Of a DNA stretch of 64,000 bases, positions 54,160 to 61,518 are shown piece by piece (position 1 is the stretch's first letter; each line of letters begins with the position of its first letter). The notes below the pieces were generated by a model. That model saw only the letters and a list, made by a program, of their open reading frames with translations. It was not told the DNA's origin and did no database searches. The DNA lies in the NCBI GenBank assembly GCA_024103495.1, contig JAGFIQ010000179.1, positions 1 to 64,000 of the forward strand. Direction: 5' to 3'. A program made the translations under genes and the position numbers. The DNA is from Aridibacter famidurans. GTDB taxonomy: Bacteria > Acidobacteriota > Blastocatellia > Pyrinomonadales > Pyrinomonadaceae.

Positions 54160-54537
54160 TTACTGCTTCGCGGCCTGTTTCTTCTTTTTCTGGCGCATGT
54201 CGCGCTCCGGGATGCGCGCCGCCTTTCCGCGCAGGTCGCGGAGGTAGTAGAGCTTGGCGCGCCTCACCTTTCCGTAGCGGACCACGTCGATGTGATCGAC
54301 GATCGTCGCGTGCAGCGGAAAGATCCTTTCGACGCCTACGCCGAAGCTGGTCTTGCGGACGGTGATCGTCTCGCGGGCGCCGCCGTGCTTGCGCGCGATG
54401 CACACGCCCTCGAAAGCCTGGAGCCTTTCCTTGTTGCCTTCCTTGATCCGGACGTGCACGCGGACGGTGTCGCCCGGCTGGAATTCGGGGATGTCGTCCC
54501 GAAGCTGAGTCTGTTCAATTGCGTCTAAACGGTTCAT
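54160..54537 (-). CDS. rplS: 50S ribosomal protein L19
   Basis: A 125-residue L19: '[20 protein letters not shown]', '[17 protein letters not shown]', '[20 protein letters not shown]', '[20 protein letters not shown]' with a basic C-terminal extension (KKKKQAAKQ). The protein sits at the 30S-50S interface. It is preceded by trmD (40 nt) and followed by rnhB in the canonical order. Confidence 0.96.
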   Translation of the reverse strand: MNRLDAIEQTQLRDDIPEFQPGDTVRVHVRIKEGNKERLQAFEGVCIARKHGGARETITVRKTSFGVGVERIFPLHATIVDHIDVVRYGKVRRAKLYYLRDLRGKAARIPERDMRQKKKKQAAKQ

Positions 54538-54577
54538 CTTATTACCCGCGACGAATGTCCGGCCAATGCGGCCCCGA

Positions 54578-55288
54578 TCATCCGTCGGCTCCTTTATCTA
54601 TCAGATCTTTTCTTACTCTTCTCGTCTTCTCAAGCGCTCTTTCGCGTCGCCACGCCTCGATCTCGGCGTGATTTCCGCCGAGCAGGACCTCGGGAACTTC
54701 CATCCCTCTGAAGACCCTCGGCTGGGTGTAATTCGGAAAATCAAAAATCCCATCGGAGAACGAATCCCTTTCCGCCGAAGCCTCGTTCCCCAGCGCCTCC
54801 GGCAAAAGCCTTATTATCGCATCGGCGAGGACCACGGCCGCCGGTTCGCCACCCGACAGGACGTAATCTCCTATCGAGATCTCATCGGTGACGAGCGCCT
54901 CGCTCACGCGTTCGTCGATGCCTTCGTACCTGCCGCAGATGATCACGAGCCGGCCCTGTTCTTCGGCAAGCTCCTTCACGATCGACTGGTCCAGCTTTCT
55001 CCCCTGCGGCGTCAGCAACACGACCTTCGCGCCTTCGGGATAATCATCTCTGACGGCCGTTCCGAGAAGATCCTCGACCGCGAGAAAGATCGGCTCGGCC
55101 TTCATCACCATCCCCTCGCCGCCGCCGAATGGCCTGTCGTCGGTCTTCCGGTGCTTGTCGGTGGCAAAGTCGCGTATGTCGGTGACGCCGATCTCGACGA
55201 TCCCGGCCTCGCGCGCGCGGCGGATGATGCCGAAATCAAATACCTCTCTGAAGTACTCGGGAAATATGGTCAGTATGTCGATTCGCAT
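54578..55288 (-). CDS. trmD: tRNA (guanine-N1-)-methyltransferase TrmD
   Basis: A 236-residue SPOUT knot methyltransferase that makes m1G37 in tRNAs reading CNN/CGG codons, preventing +1 frameshifts. The motifs are [13 protein letters not shown], '[14 protein letters not shown]', '[13 protein letters not shown]', '[13 protein letters not shown]', '[17 protein letters not shown]' and '[20 protein letters not shown]'. It has the standard length, and all knot residues I can name are present. It follows rimM by 24 nt. Confidence 0.97.
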   Translation of the reverse strand: MRIDILTIFPEYFREVFDFGIIRRAREAGIVEIGVTDIRDFATDKHRKTDDRPFGGGEGMVMKAEPIFLAVEDLLGTAVRDDYPEGAKVVLLTPQGRKLDQSIVKELAEEQGRLVIICGRYEGIDERVSEALVTDEISIGDYVLSGGEPAAVVLADAIIRLLPEALGNEASAERDSFSDGIFDFPNYTQPRVFRGMEVPEVLLGGNHAEIEAWRRERALEKTRRVRKDLIDKGADG

Positions 55289-55312
55289 ATTTTCCTTGTC
55301 CTTCGGAATCGC

Positions 55313-55897
55313 TCAAAGATCCAAAAGGCCTTCGGGGATCTCGGCCCGTATGACCTTGTTCTCTATGTCCACCTCGGCGCAGATCGCCTCGACGAACGGT
55401 ATCAGGTAATCCTTCTCGCCATTGGAAACCTCGAGGTTTTCGTTTCCGCCGGTCCTCATCACGCCCGTCACGGTCCCTATCTCTTTCCCGTCGGCCATTA
55501 CCTTGCAGCCTTCCAGCTGCCAGTCAAAGAACTCGTCCTGCTCAAGTTCGACCGCCTCGGACTCGGGAACGCAGATCTCAAGTCCCACGAGGCCTTCGGC
55601 GAGATCGACCGAGTCGAACCGCTTGAACCTAAGGATCACGCGGTCCTTCTGGAACCAGTGGTCTTCGATCGTGAGGTCCGTCCGGTCGCCTTTCGGTCCT
55701 ACGCCGACGACCTTCTCGAGCCCTTCGAACCGTTCGGGAAAGTCCGTAAGTATCTCGGCTACGAGCTCGCCTTTCAGCCCCCGCGTCCGGACGGTCTTTG
55801 CGATCGCGATCAAGTCTGTCGAGTCTGTCGGGTCTATTGAGTCGAGCGAGTCTTTCGAGTCTGTCGAGTTTCTTGAGTTTTTCGAATCCGAACCCAT
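55313..55897 (-). CDS. rimM: 16S rRNA processing protein RimM with a repeat-encoded N-terminus
   Basis: A 194-residue RimM, the S19-binding factor for 30S head maturation. The N-terminal domain starts 'IAIAKTVRTRGLKGELVAEI', then 'EGCKVMADGKEIGTVTGVMR' and the PRC-barrel 'GGNENLEVSNGEKDYLIPFV'. The first 28 residues (MGSDSKNSRNSTDSKDSLDS plus DPTDSTD) are not RimM-like. They come from a GA-C-TC-G minisatellite that continues upstream to 56025. A TTG at 55813 would skip this extension. It is either an alternative start or a repeat turned into protein. Confidence 0.93.
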   Translation of the reverse strand: MGSDSKNSRNSTDSKDSLDSIDPTDSTDLIAIAKTVRTRGLKGELVAEILTDFPERFEGLEKVVGVGPKGDRTDLTIEDHWFQKDRVILRFKRFDSVDLAEGLVGLEICVPESEAVELEQDEFFDWQLEGCKVMADGKEIGTVTGVMRTGGNENLEVSNGEKDYLIPFVEAICAEVDIENKVIRAEIPEGLLDL

Positions 55898-56020
55898 TTC
55901 ATTGATCCTTCTGGCGGCCGCCCTTCGCCGTTCAATCTCAAAGACACTATCGACTCAAAAGACCCGACAGACTCACTAGACTCGAAAGACCCGCAAGACC
56001 CGACAGACTCAACAGACTGA
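55898..56020. repeat. GACTC/GAAAGACCC minisatellite between khpA and rimM
   Basis: Degenerate 9-10 nt units such as AGACTCGAAAGACCC, then GCAAGACCCGACAGACTC, run at 55954-56025 inside the operon. Inverse-orientation units (GTCTGTCGGGTCT, GTCGAGTCTGTC) run at 55815-55880 inside rimM. The two blocks are inverted with respect to each other across about 75 nt. They could pair in the mRNA at the rimM start. Confidence 0.75.
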
Positions 56021-56254
56021 CTAGTCTTCAATGATCTGCAGATTGAACCGCCGGTTCTGCTTCTGGCCCGCGAAGTATAGGATCGAACGGATCGCCTTGA
56101 CCGTTCTCCCCTGGCGGCCGATCAGGCGGCCCATGTCGCTCTCGGCCACGCGGACCTCGAACGTCGTCGTGTTGCCGTCTTGAAACTCCGACACTTCGAC
56201 CGCGTCCTTGTCGTCAGCGAGCGCGTATACGATCTTCTCGACGGCTTCTTTCAT
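56021..56254 (-). CDS. khpA: KH-domain RNA-binding protein KhpA
   Basis: A 77-residue KH protein. The KH core is 'TTFEVRVAESDMGRLIGRQG', with the GxxG loop in G-R-Q-G, then 'RTVKAIRSILYFAGQKQNRR'. It is the standard KhpA/YlqC found between rpsP and rimM in many bacteria, where with KhpB it binds many transcripts and affects cell-wall synthesis. It is 50 nt after rpsP. Confidence 0.93.
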   Translation of the reverse strand: MKEAVEKIVYALADDKDAVEVSEFQDGNTTTFEVRVAESDMGRLIGRQGRTVKAIRSILYFAGQKQNRRFNLQIIED

Positions 56255-56304
56255 AACAGGCAGAACCCGGGACCGGGCGCGTCAGCGCCACGGCCCCTAT
56301 GAAC

Positions 56305-56928
56305 CTATTCGGACTTCTCTTCTTCAGCTTCCGCGGCCGGCTCTTCAGCAGCGGCCTCTTCAGCAGGCGCTTCTTCGGCTGCTGCTTCCGCCGGAGCGGC
56401 TTCAGCTTCTGCTGCCGGAGCTTCTTCAGCTGCTGCTTCGGGAGCAGCGGCTTCCGCTTCAGCGGCGGGCGCCTCTTCTGCAGGTGCGGCCTCAGCTTCT
56501 TCGCCTTCTGTCACTGCTTCCGCAGCGGCCTCTGCATCAGCCTTTTCGGCGGCGAGTGCCTCGGCAGCGGCTTTTTCAGCGGCTTCCTTGGCAGCCTGCG
56601 CCTTCTCAGCGCGAGCTTTTTCTTCCGCTTCCTGCTTTGCGGCGATCTTCGCCTTGCGCTCGGCTTCCCACTTCTCGCGCTCTTCCGGGGTCATCTCCGG
56701 ATTGTTCTTGATCAGGCTGGCGACCGTCTCGGACGGCTGAGCGCCCTGGCCGATCCAGTACTGGATCCGATCGTGATTAAGCGTAACCTCCGGCGGATCG
56801 GTCATCGGGTTATACGTACCCAGATTTTCGAGATACTTGCCGTCGCGCTTCGAGCGCTTTTCCTTAACAACGACCCTGTAGAAGGGGTTCTTCTTCGCGC
56901 CCCTCCTGGTCAGTCTGATTCTAAGCAT
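56305..56928 (-). CDS. rpsP: 30S ribosomal protein S16 with a long Ala/Glu-rich tail
   Basis: A 207-residue S16, whereas the family is normally 80-90 residues. Residues 1-76 are a standard S16: MLRIRLTRRGAKKNPFYRVV, 'SKRDGKYLENLGTYNPMTDP', 'DRIQYWIGQGAQPSETVASL'. Residues about 77-125 are helical with 'EEREKWEAERKAKIAAKQ'. From about 125 to the end there is an Ala/Glu/Pro low-complexity tail with AAEEAPA-type repeats and net strongly negative charge. The tail could be a flexible acidic arm. It follows ffh by 23 nt; ffh itself ends in a poly-Lys tail. Confidence 0.95.
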   Translation of the reverse strand: MLRIRLTRRGAKKNPFYRVVVKEKRSKRDGKYLENLGTYNPMTDPPEVTLNHDRIQYWIGQGAQPSETVASLIKNNPEMTPEEREKWEAERKAKIAAKQEAEEKARAEKAQAAKEAAEKAAAEALAAEKADAEAAAEAVTEGEEAEAAPAEEAPAAEAEAAAPEAAAEEAPAAEAEAAPAEAAAEEAPAEEAAAEEPAAEAEEEKSE

Positions 56929-56951
56929 AGAAAACTCCGTTCAGGTCCTAC

Positions 56952-58454
56952 CTATTTCTTCTTCCTCTTTTTACGTTTCTTCTTTCTTTTTAACCGTTTC
57001 GCCAACGAAGCCGTCGTCTCGTCGGGCTCGTCGTCAAAATCTTGTCCGCCGCCGAACATTCCGCCCGGCATTCCGCCGCCGCCGAGCATGTTGCCCAGTC
57101 CGCCGGCCATTCCGCTCATCATCCGCTTGCCAAGCCCGCCGAGCAAACCGCCGCGGTTCATCTGCTGCATCATCTTCCGCATCTGCTCGTACTGGCGCAG
57201 AAGACCGTTCACCTCGGCGATCGTCGATCCGGACCCGTTCGCGATCCTGGTCTTGCGGCTGGCGTTAATGATCGTGTGGTCTCGCCGCTCCTGCTTCGTC
57301 ATCGAGTCGATCATCGCCTCGGTGCGCTTCAGGTTCGCTTCGACCTCTTCCGACTGCTCGTCCGAAAGCGACATTCCGCCGAGCATCTGTTCCGGAAGCA
57401 TTTTCATGAGCTTCGACATCGAGCCGAGCTGTTTGAACTGCCGAAGCTGGTTGCGGAAGTCCTCCAGAGTGAACCGGTTCTGGACGATCTTCTCGAGCTG
57501 CGCCTGCGCCTCTTCCTCGTCGACCTTCGACTGGACCTCTTCGATCAGGGTCAGGACGTCGCCCATCCCGAGGATGCGCTGGGCAAGCCTGTCGGGATAG
57601 AAGGGCTCGATCGCGTCGTACTTTTCGCCGACGCCGACGAACTTCACGGGCTGGCCGATGACCTGTTTGATCGAAAGGGCCGCGCCGCCTCTCGCGTCGC
57701 CGTCCATCTTGGTCAACACGACGCCGGTGATTCCCACGCGGTTGTGGAACTCCTCGGCGGATCGCACTGCGTCCTGTCCGGTCATCGCGTCGGCGACGAA
57801 CAGCACCTCGACGGGCTTGGTCTCTTCCTTGATCTGCTCAAGTTCGACCATCAGCTCGTCGTCGATGTGAAGACGGCCTGCGGTGTCAATGATCAGCGTG
57901 TCGTAGCCGAGCTCTTCTGCGTGCTTTCGCGCACCTTTGACAAGCGTCAACGGGTCGTCCGATTCGGGGTCGGTATACACCGACTGCCCGACCGCGTCGC
58001 CAACGACCTTCAATTGTTCTCTCGCCGCCGGCCTGTAAACGTCGACCGACACGAGCAAGGGCTTGCGCTCCTGATTCTCGGCAAGCCACTTCGAGATCTT
58101 TCCCGTCGAGGTCGTCTTACCGGATCCCTGCAGGCCAACGATCATCACCGTGTTCGGCGCCTGCTTCGTGAATACGAGCCGGGAAGATGTTCCTCCGAAA
58201 AGGTTTACAAGCTCGTCGTAGACGATCTTGACCACCTGTTCGTGCGGTTTGAGGTCGTTCCAGACCTCCTGGCCCTCGGCTTTTACGCGTACTGCCTCTA
58301 CAAAATCCTTCGCAACCTTGTAGTTAACATCCGCCTCAAGAAGCGCCATCCGGATCTCCCGGAGGGCCGCATCCACGTGCTCGGGAGTGAGCTTCCCCTG
58401 GCCGCGCAGATTCTTTAATGTTTTCTTGAGCTTATCGGATAATGATTCGAACAT
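56952..58454 (-). CDS. ffh: Signal recognition particle protein Ffh with a basic tail
   Basis: A 500-residue SRP GTPase that binds 4.5S RNA and signal sequences. N domain 1-90; G domain with GLQGSGKTTSTGKISKWL (G1), 'VSVDVYRPAAREQLKVVGDA', 'TLIIDTAGRLHIDDELM' (G3), 'TKMDGDARGGAALSI' (G4/G5) and 'FVGVGEKYDAIEPFYPDRLA'. The Met-rich M domain ('GSMSKLMKMLPEQMLGGM', 'GGLGKRMMSGMAGGLGNMLG') follows. The last 15 residues are KRLKRKKKRKKRKKK, longer and more basic than usual, possibly increasing RNA affinity. It is the first gene of the ffh-rpsP-khpA-rimM-trmD-rplS-rnhB run. Confidence 0.97.
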   Translation of the reverse strand: MFESLSDKLKKTLKNLRGQGKLTPEHVDAALREIRMALLEADVNYKVAKDFVEAVRVKAEGQEVWNDLKPHEQVVKIVYDELVNLFGGTSSRLVFTKQAPNTVMIVGLQGSGKTTSTGKISKWLAENQERKPLLVSVDVYRPAAREQLKVVGDAVGQSVYTDPESDDPLTLVKGARKHAEELGYDTLIIDTAGRLHIDDELMVELEQIKEETKPVEVLFVADAMTGQDAVRSAEEFHNRVGITGVVLTKMDGDARGGAALSIKQVIGQPVKFVGVGEKYDAIEPFYPDRLAQRILGMGDVLTLIEEVQSKVDEEEAQAQLEKIVQNRFTLEDFRNQLRQFKQLGSMSKLMKMLPEQMLGGMSLSDEQSEEVEANLKRTEAMIDSMTKQERRDHTIINASRKTRIANGSGSTIAEVNGLLRQYEQMRKMMQQMNRGGLLGGLGKRMMSGMAGGLGNMLGGGGMPGGMFGGGQDFDDEPDETTASLAKRLKRKKKRKKRKKK

Positions 58455-58942
58455 ATAAACGCACTTTCGCCATTAGAGCCGAAACCATAAATACTAGGGG
58501 GCAGAGGGAGATGTGTCAAGAAACGGCGAGCAGTTAGCGGTGAGCGGTGAGCAGTAGGTGAGTGTTAGGGATCATATATCGGAAATCAGGTATTGAGCAT
58601 ACGCAACAAATCGTCGTAAATAACAATTCAGCGATCGCGAATAATCGACATTAAATCTCTGATCCATGACACCCGATCCTTGATACATGTTACGCGTCGG
58701 TAGCCTGACCGTCAGGGAGGGCGCGAATCGTCTCGCGGTTTTCGTCGCGTCAGCGACAGCAGTATTTTAGCCGTGGCCTTCAGGCCACGGTAGTGGCCGG
58801 AACATATTCTGGAGCCGCGTAGCGGCGTGATGTTAGATCGCGGCCTCGTGTCGGTAGCCCGACCGTGAGGGAGGGCGTGAATCGCCTCGCGTGAAGATTC
58901 ACCACGGAGAACGCGGAGAACACGGAGGCAAACCGGCCCCTA
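58455..58942. repeat. Repeat-filled spacer upstream of ffh
   Basis: The leader 58455-58530 is AT-richer and may hold the ffh promoter. 58529-58560 has AGCAGTTAGCGGTGAGCGGTGAGC. 58590-58680 is repeat-free. Then composite hairpins: GTCGCGTCAGCGAC (58746), CCGTGGCCTTCAGGCCACGG (58771-58790), AGCCGCGTAGCGGC (58812). TAGCCTGACCGTCAGGGAGGG occurs at 58692 and again at 58855. An ACCACGGAGAACGCGGAGAAC phrase ends the spacer (58901-58928). Confidence 0.75.
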
Positions 58943-59515
58943 CTATCTGAGTAATTCCTCGTCTTCCTCAGGCACGAACCGGTGCCAGTAATTCTCTACC
59001 GCCCTTTGAACGATCCTCCGGTCGCGGGTTTCAAGGTCCAACAGGATCGGTAACGCGTTCAAGAAAGAGCCGATCGCAGCCATTTGTTCATGGGTAAAAA
59101 CTGAGTAATTGGAACTGTAGGATTCCCAGCTGATTTGCTTGTCATTCTTCCTTGGATAGAGAAAGCTCAATGTCGATATGACCCTCATTGACGAAGAATC
59201 ATATTTGTCCAGCAGACGCAGCATTAACGCAGGGAGGTAGTATCTCTGGCCTTTGTCATACAGGAACACCATAGAAATGTGCTCGTCGTCCGGCTCTCTC
59301 GACCAGTCGATCTTCTCCCAATTGTCGATGACTCCGGCTGTCCTCAGCCTTTCCCATTCTCGACCGGAGACCTCATTACCTTCTTCATCGCACCCATAGT
59401 TACTAACCAGTATCTGTTGATGAAGGCTGTACCCTTCGCCGAGCTTCACGCCTTTGAACGCTTCCCGGATCCGCTTTTCAACCCTGTTCCTGAGTGCTCG
59501 CTTCTTCCAGTTCAT
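58943..59515 (-). CDS. DUF6714-like protein
   Basis: A 190-residue cytoplasmic protein. 'IREAFKGVKLGEGYSLHQQI' at the start, an 'REPDDEHISMVFLYDKGQRY' then 'YLPALMLRLLDKYDSSS' segment, and a C-terminal 'FTHEQMAAIGSFLNALPILL' fit my recollection of the DUF6714 family. Its members often occur near toxin-immunity or other accessory loci but have no known function. The base composition is less GC-rich than that of neighbouring core genes. The ATG at 59515 has no clear ribosome site; an in-frame GTG at 59530 would add five residues. Confidence 0.72.
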   Translation of the reverse strand: MNWKKRALRNRVEKRIREAFKGVKLGEGYSLHQQILVSNYGCDEEGNEVSGREWERLRTAGVIDNWEKIDWSREPDDEHISMVFLYDKGQRYYLPALMLRLLDKYDSSSMRVISTLSFLYPRKNDKQISWESYSSNYSVFTHEQMAAIGSFLNALPILLDLETRDRRIVQRAVENYWHRFVPEEDEELLR

Positions 59516-59667
59516 AGGAAAATCAACCACGAAAGCACACGAAGTATCACAAAGGGAGACCGGCAGTGCGGAAGCTAGTCCATGATCGCAGACACCTGCT
59601 CAGTCCTCAGTCCTTTCTTCTCAGTCCTCGAAGTAGCCCTCCCTGACGGTCGGGCTTCGGACACGAT
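59516..59667. repeat. Short phrase-repeat spacer
   Basis: It contains ACCACGAAAGCACACGAAGTATCACAAAGG (59528-59555), 'GACACCTGCTCAGTCCTCAGTCC' (59588-59610), a TCTTCTCAGTCCTCGAAGTAG junction and CCTCCCTGACGGTCGGGCTTCG (59636-59660). The last three elements occur again in the same order at 60510-60595, as a copy of about 80 bp. Confidence 0.65.
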
Positions 59668-60018
59668 CTACCCACGCTTTCTGATAAACTCGAGTTCTTC
59701 AATCAACCCGGGAAGATCGGAATCCAATCGTCCTGCTACAACAAAATCACGCGCTCTTTGGTAATGATCTGGGATCTCCTCACAGACAGAGACGGACCAA
59801 ACCTGCTCTCCCTTTGCTCGCTCTAAATCGCATAGCGGATCGACCTTCAAGAGGAGATATGCGCTTCTACCCTCTCGATCTCCTAACGGAGTCAAGCGAT
59901 ACACCTCATCCAGCCACCAATCGAGATCATCTTCGTCTAAGGCTTCTGCCTGCCAGCCTCTCTTCTCGATCTCGACAAGAATCTTGTTTCTGTCATTAGG
60001 TATTGCCAGGTATTTCAT
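59668..60018 (-). CDS. Hypothetical acidic protein, coupled to the TGA-containing gene
   Basis: A 116-residue soluble protein: MKYLAIPNDRNKILVEIEKR, then an acidic 'GWQAEALDEDDLDWWLDEVY' and 'ERAKGEQVWSVSVCEEIPDH', 'GRLDSDLPGLIEELEFIRKR'. No family recognised. Its ATG at 60018 overlaps the stop of the preceding frame by ATGA (60015-60018). It therefore depends on translation through that frame, including its second half beyond the internal TGA. This is a strong argument that the second half of the upstream gene is translated. Confidence 0.72.
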   Translation of the reverse strand: MKYLAIPNDRNKILVEIEKRGWQAEALDEDDLDWWLDEVYRLTPLGDREGRSAYLLLKVDPLCDLERAKGEQVWSVSVCEEIPDHYQRARDFVVAGRLDSDLPGLIEELEFIRKRG

Positions 60019-60413
60019 TCCTCACGCTCTAACGTGCCCACAACACAAGACGCGTGGCCATCCACTATGTCCCCTTCCTTCAATCTCGAAGGCGTCGGTT
60101 TCCAACCTCTCTCTAACCTCGCTTCAAGCAACTCGTCCGCCGTCGGTGTGTGGTCCCAGACGGCGACCGCCGTCACGGCTCCGAGTCAGGTGATGCCGTA
60201 AACGATTACGAGTCCGTCCTTCCAGGGCACGATCGCGTCGTGGGTGTACTCGTCCTGCACGATGACGTCCGACACAACCTGCTTCAGGGTGTCGCCTTGG
60301 GGTTGTTTGGCCGCCCACGCGAGCACCTTTGCAAGCGAGTCGTGTCCGGCTATCTCTCCCGTGATCGATCCGATCAAATCTTCGGGGCTTTCTGTTCTGT
60401 TTTCAACGCGCAT
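60015..60413 (-). CDS. Single gene interrupted by in-frame TGA: candidate selenoprotein (or nonsense mutation)
   Basis: From the ATG at 60413 the frame gives 75 residues (MRVENRTESPEDLIGSITGE ... WKDGLVIVYGIT), then TGA at 60188-60186. It continues in the same frame for 56 residues ('LGAVTAVAVWDHTPTADELL', 'EARLERGWKPTPSRLKEGDI', 'VDGHASCVVGTLEREE') to a TGA at 60017-60015 that overlaps the next start codon. The second half looks fully protein-like and has no plausible start of its own except GTG at 60176. Eleven nt after the internal TGA the mRNA can form GACGGC-GGUC-GCCGUC, a 6-bp stem with a G-initiated loop, at the distance found in bacterial SECIS elements. Selenocysteine insertion, a point mutation, or an error in the sequence are all possible. 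No family recognised. Confidence 0.6.
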
Positions 60414-60772
60414 TGGCAGAAGAAAGATTGAACCACGGAGAATCACAAAGAAACACGAAGGAAGACTTGCTGGGCCGAAGAAATTTCAGCTGCTGATCCA
60501 TGACCCGCGATCGCAGACACCTGCTCAGTCCTCAGTCCTTTCTTCTCAGTCCTCGAAGTAGCCCTCCCTGACGGTCGGGCTTCGGACACGCTCCGCCGCT
60601 ACGCGGCTGGATATTCGGTGGTGCCGATACCGTGGGTGGCGCCCTTCGGGCTTACCTACGGCTAAATGCACATGACCGCTGCGCGGTCGGCCATGTCCGT
60701 CGCTTGCGCTGCAGGTTCCGATTCTGCCCGTCGCTTGCGCTCCGGGTTCCGATTCATTGGTCAATGACCGCC
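60414..60772. repeat. Repeat-filled spacer
   Basis: Contents: an AACCACGGAGAATCACAAAG phrase (60431-60450); the 80-bp copy of 59588-59660 (60510-60595); CCGCCGCTACGCGGC (60593-60610); a variant composite with hairpin CCGTGGGTGGCGCCCTTCGG ... CCTACGGCTAA (60629-60665), then GACCGCTGCGCGGTC (60674-60690); and two copies of 'CCGTCGCTTGCGCTCCGG' (60698-60755). CATTGGTCAATG occurs at 60753-60765. Confidence 0.7.
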
Positions 60773-61285
60773 CTACCTCTGTACCGAGGCGTTAGCATAG
60801 GTGATCATCCTTGCGAAGTGGCTGGCGGGCAGTTTGGCTTCAACCGCGTCCTTGGGGCCCGGGTAAGGGTTATTGAAGTAAATATATCCCTGGCCCTCGT
60901 CGTCATACCGTTTCGCGACGACGATGTGATAAGAATCGCTGCTTATCTTCCTCGAAACCCAAAGCGGCCCTTTCTTCAGCACGGTGAGAAGCGTCTCGGC
61001 GCCGTCAGACAACCCGACGTCATACCAGCTGCGCTCCTGGTTGAAATGCTCGCCTTTCCATCCGTCAAGCCCGAGCGCGGTGGCGCACTTAAGATAGTCC
61101 TTATCGACGAGGCCGTTCTTCATTGCGTCCGCGAAATCGATCACGTTCGAGAGTTTGTCCTTGATCGAATTCGTGTTCAGGCCCTTGAATGTGTAGATCA
61201 TTTTGTACGACGCATACCAGCACTGCTGGAACGTTGCCTGCCCCATGCCGCCTGTCGGCACGTCGTGACTGATGTTGTCGGCCAT
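60773..61285 (-). CDS. Papain-like cysteine protease domain protein
   Basis: A 170-residue single-domain protein. The Cys nucleophile is probably C22 in 'TFQQCWYASYKMIY', preceded by a Gln (oxyanion) as in papain-like enzymes. The His is H120 in 'ISSDSYHIVVAKRYDDEGQG', and an Asn follows in 'YIYFNNPYPGP' (N138/N139). The order Q-C...H...N matches the papain_like_cys_pept/C39-like family. A stand-alone domain of this size can be a bacteriocin-processing peptidase or a secreted effector. No signal peptide is seen. AGGAAAACC precedes the ATG at 61285. Confidence 0.78.
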   Translation of the reverse strand: MADNISHDVPTGGMGQATFQQCWYASYKMIYTFKGLNTNSIKDKLSNVIDFADAMKNGLVDKDYLKCATALGLDGWKGEHFNQERSWYDVGLSDGAETLLTVLKKGPLWVSRKISSDSYHIVVAKRYDDEGQGYIYFNNPYPGPKDAVEAKLPASHFARMITYANASVQR

Positions 61286-61518
61286 AGGTTTTCCTCGCGA
61301 TCCGGATTTGGAAGTCGCCCCATTCTGTATCTGAAAGGAGCAGGAATCAAGGGGCGATTCAGTTCCAGGTTCCAGGTTCCAGGTTCAAAGTTCAAAGGCC
61401 AAGGTTCAAGGTTCAAGGTTCAAGGTTCAAAGAGACCTGCTCCCGCGTCGGGATTCTTTGAATCTTGAACCTTGAACCTTGAACCTTGAACCTGGAACTT
61501 TGAACCTGGAACCTGGAA
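61286..61518. repeat. Inverted GGTTCAA / TTGAACC arrays
   Basis: 61350-61430 is an array of GTTCCAG and GGTTCAA heptamers (about ten units). 61455-61516 is the same array inverted (CTTGAACC units, then CCTGGAAC). The two arms are complementary over roughly 60 nt, around a short GAGACCTGCTCCCGCGTCGG loop. The array starts immediately after lipA's stop (61519). Confidence 0.85.

Noticed and set aside
60186-60413. The 75-residue product ending at the internal TGA as a complete gene
   Set aside because: The same frame continues protein-like for 56 codons and is coupled to the next gene, so ending at this TGA is the weaker model, although not excluded.
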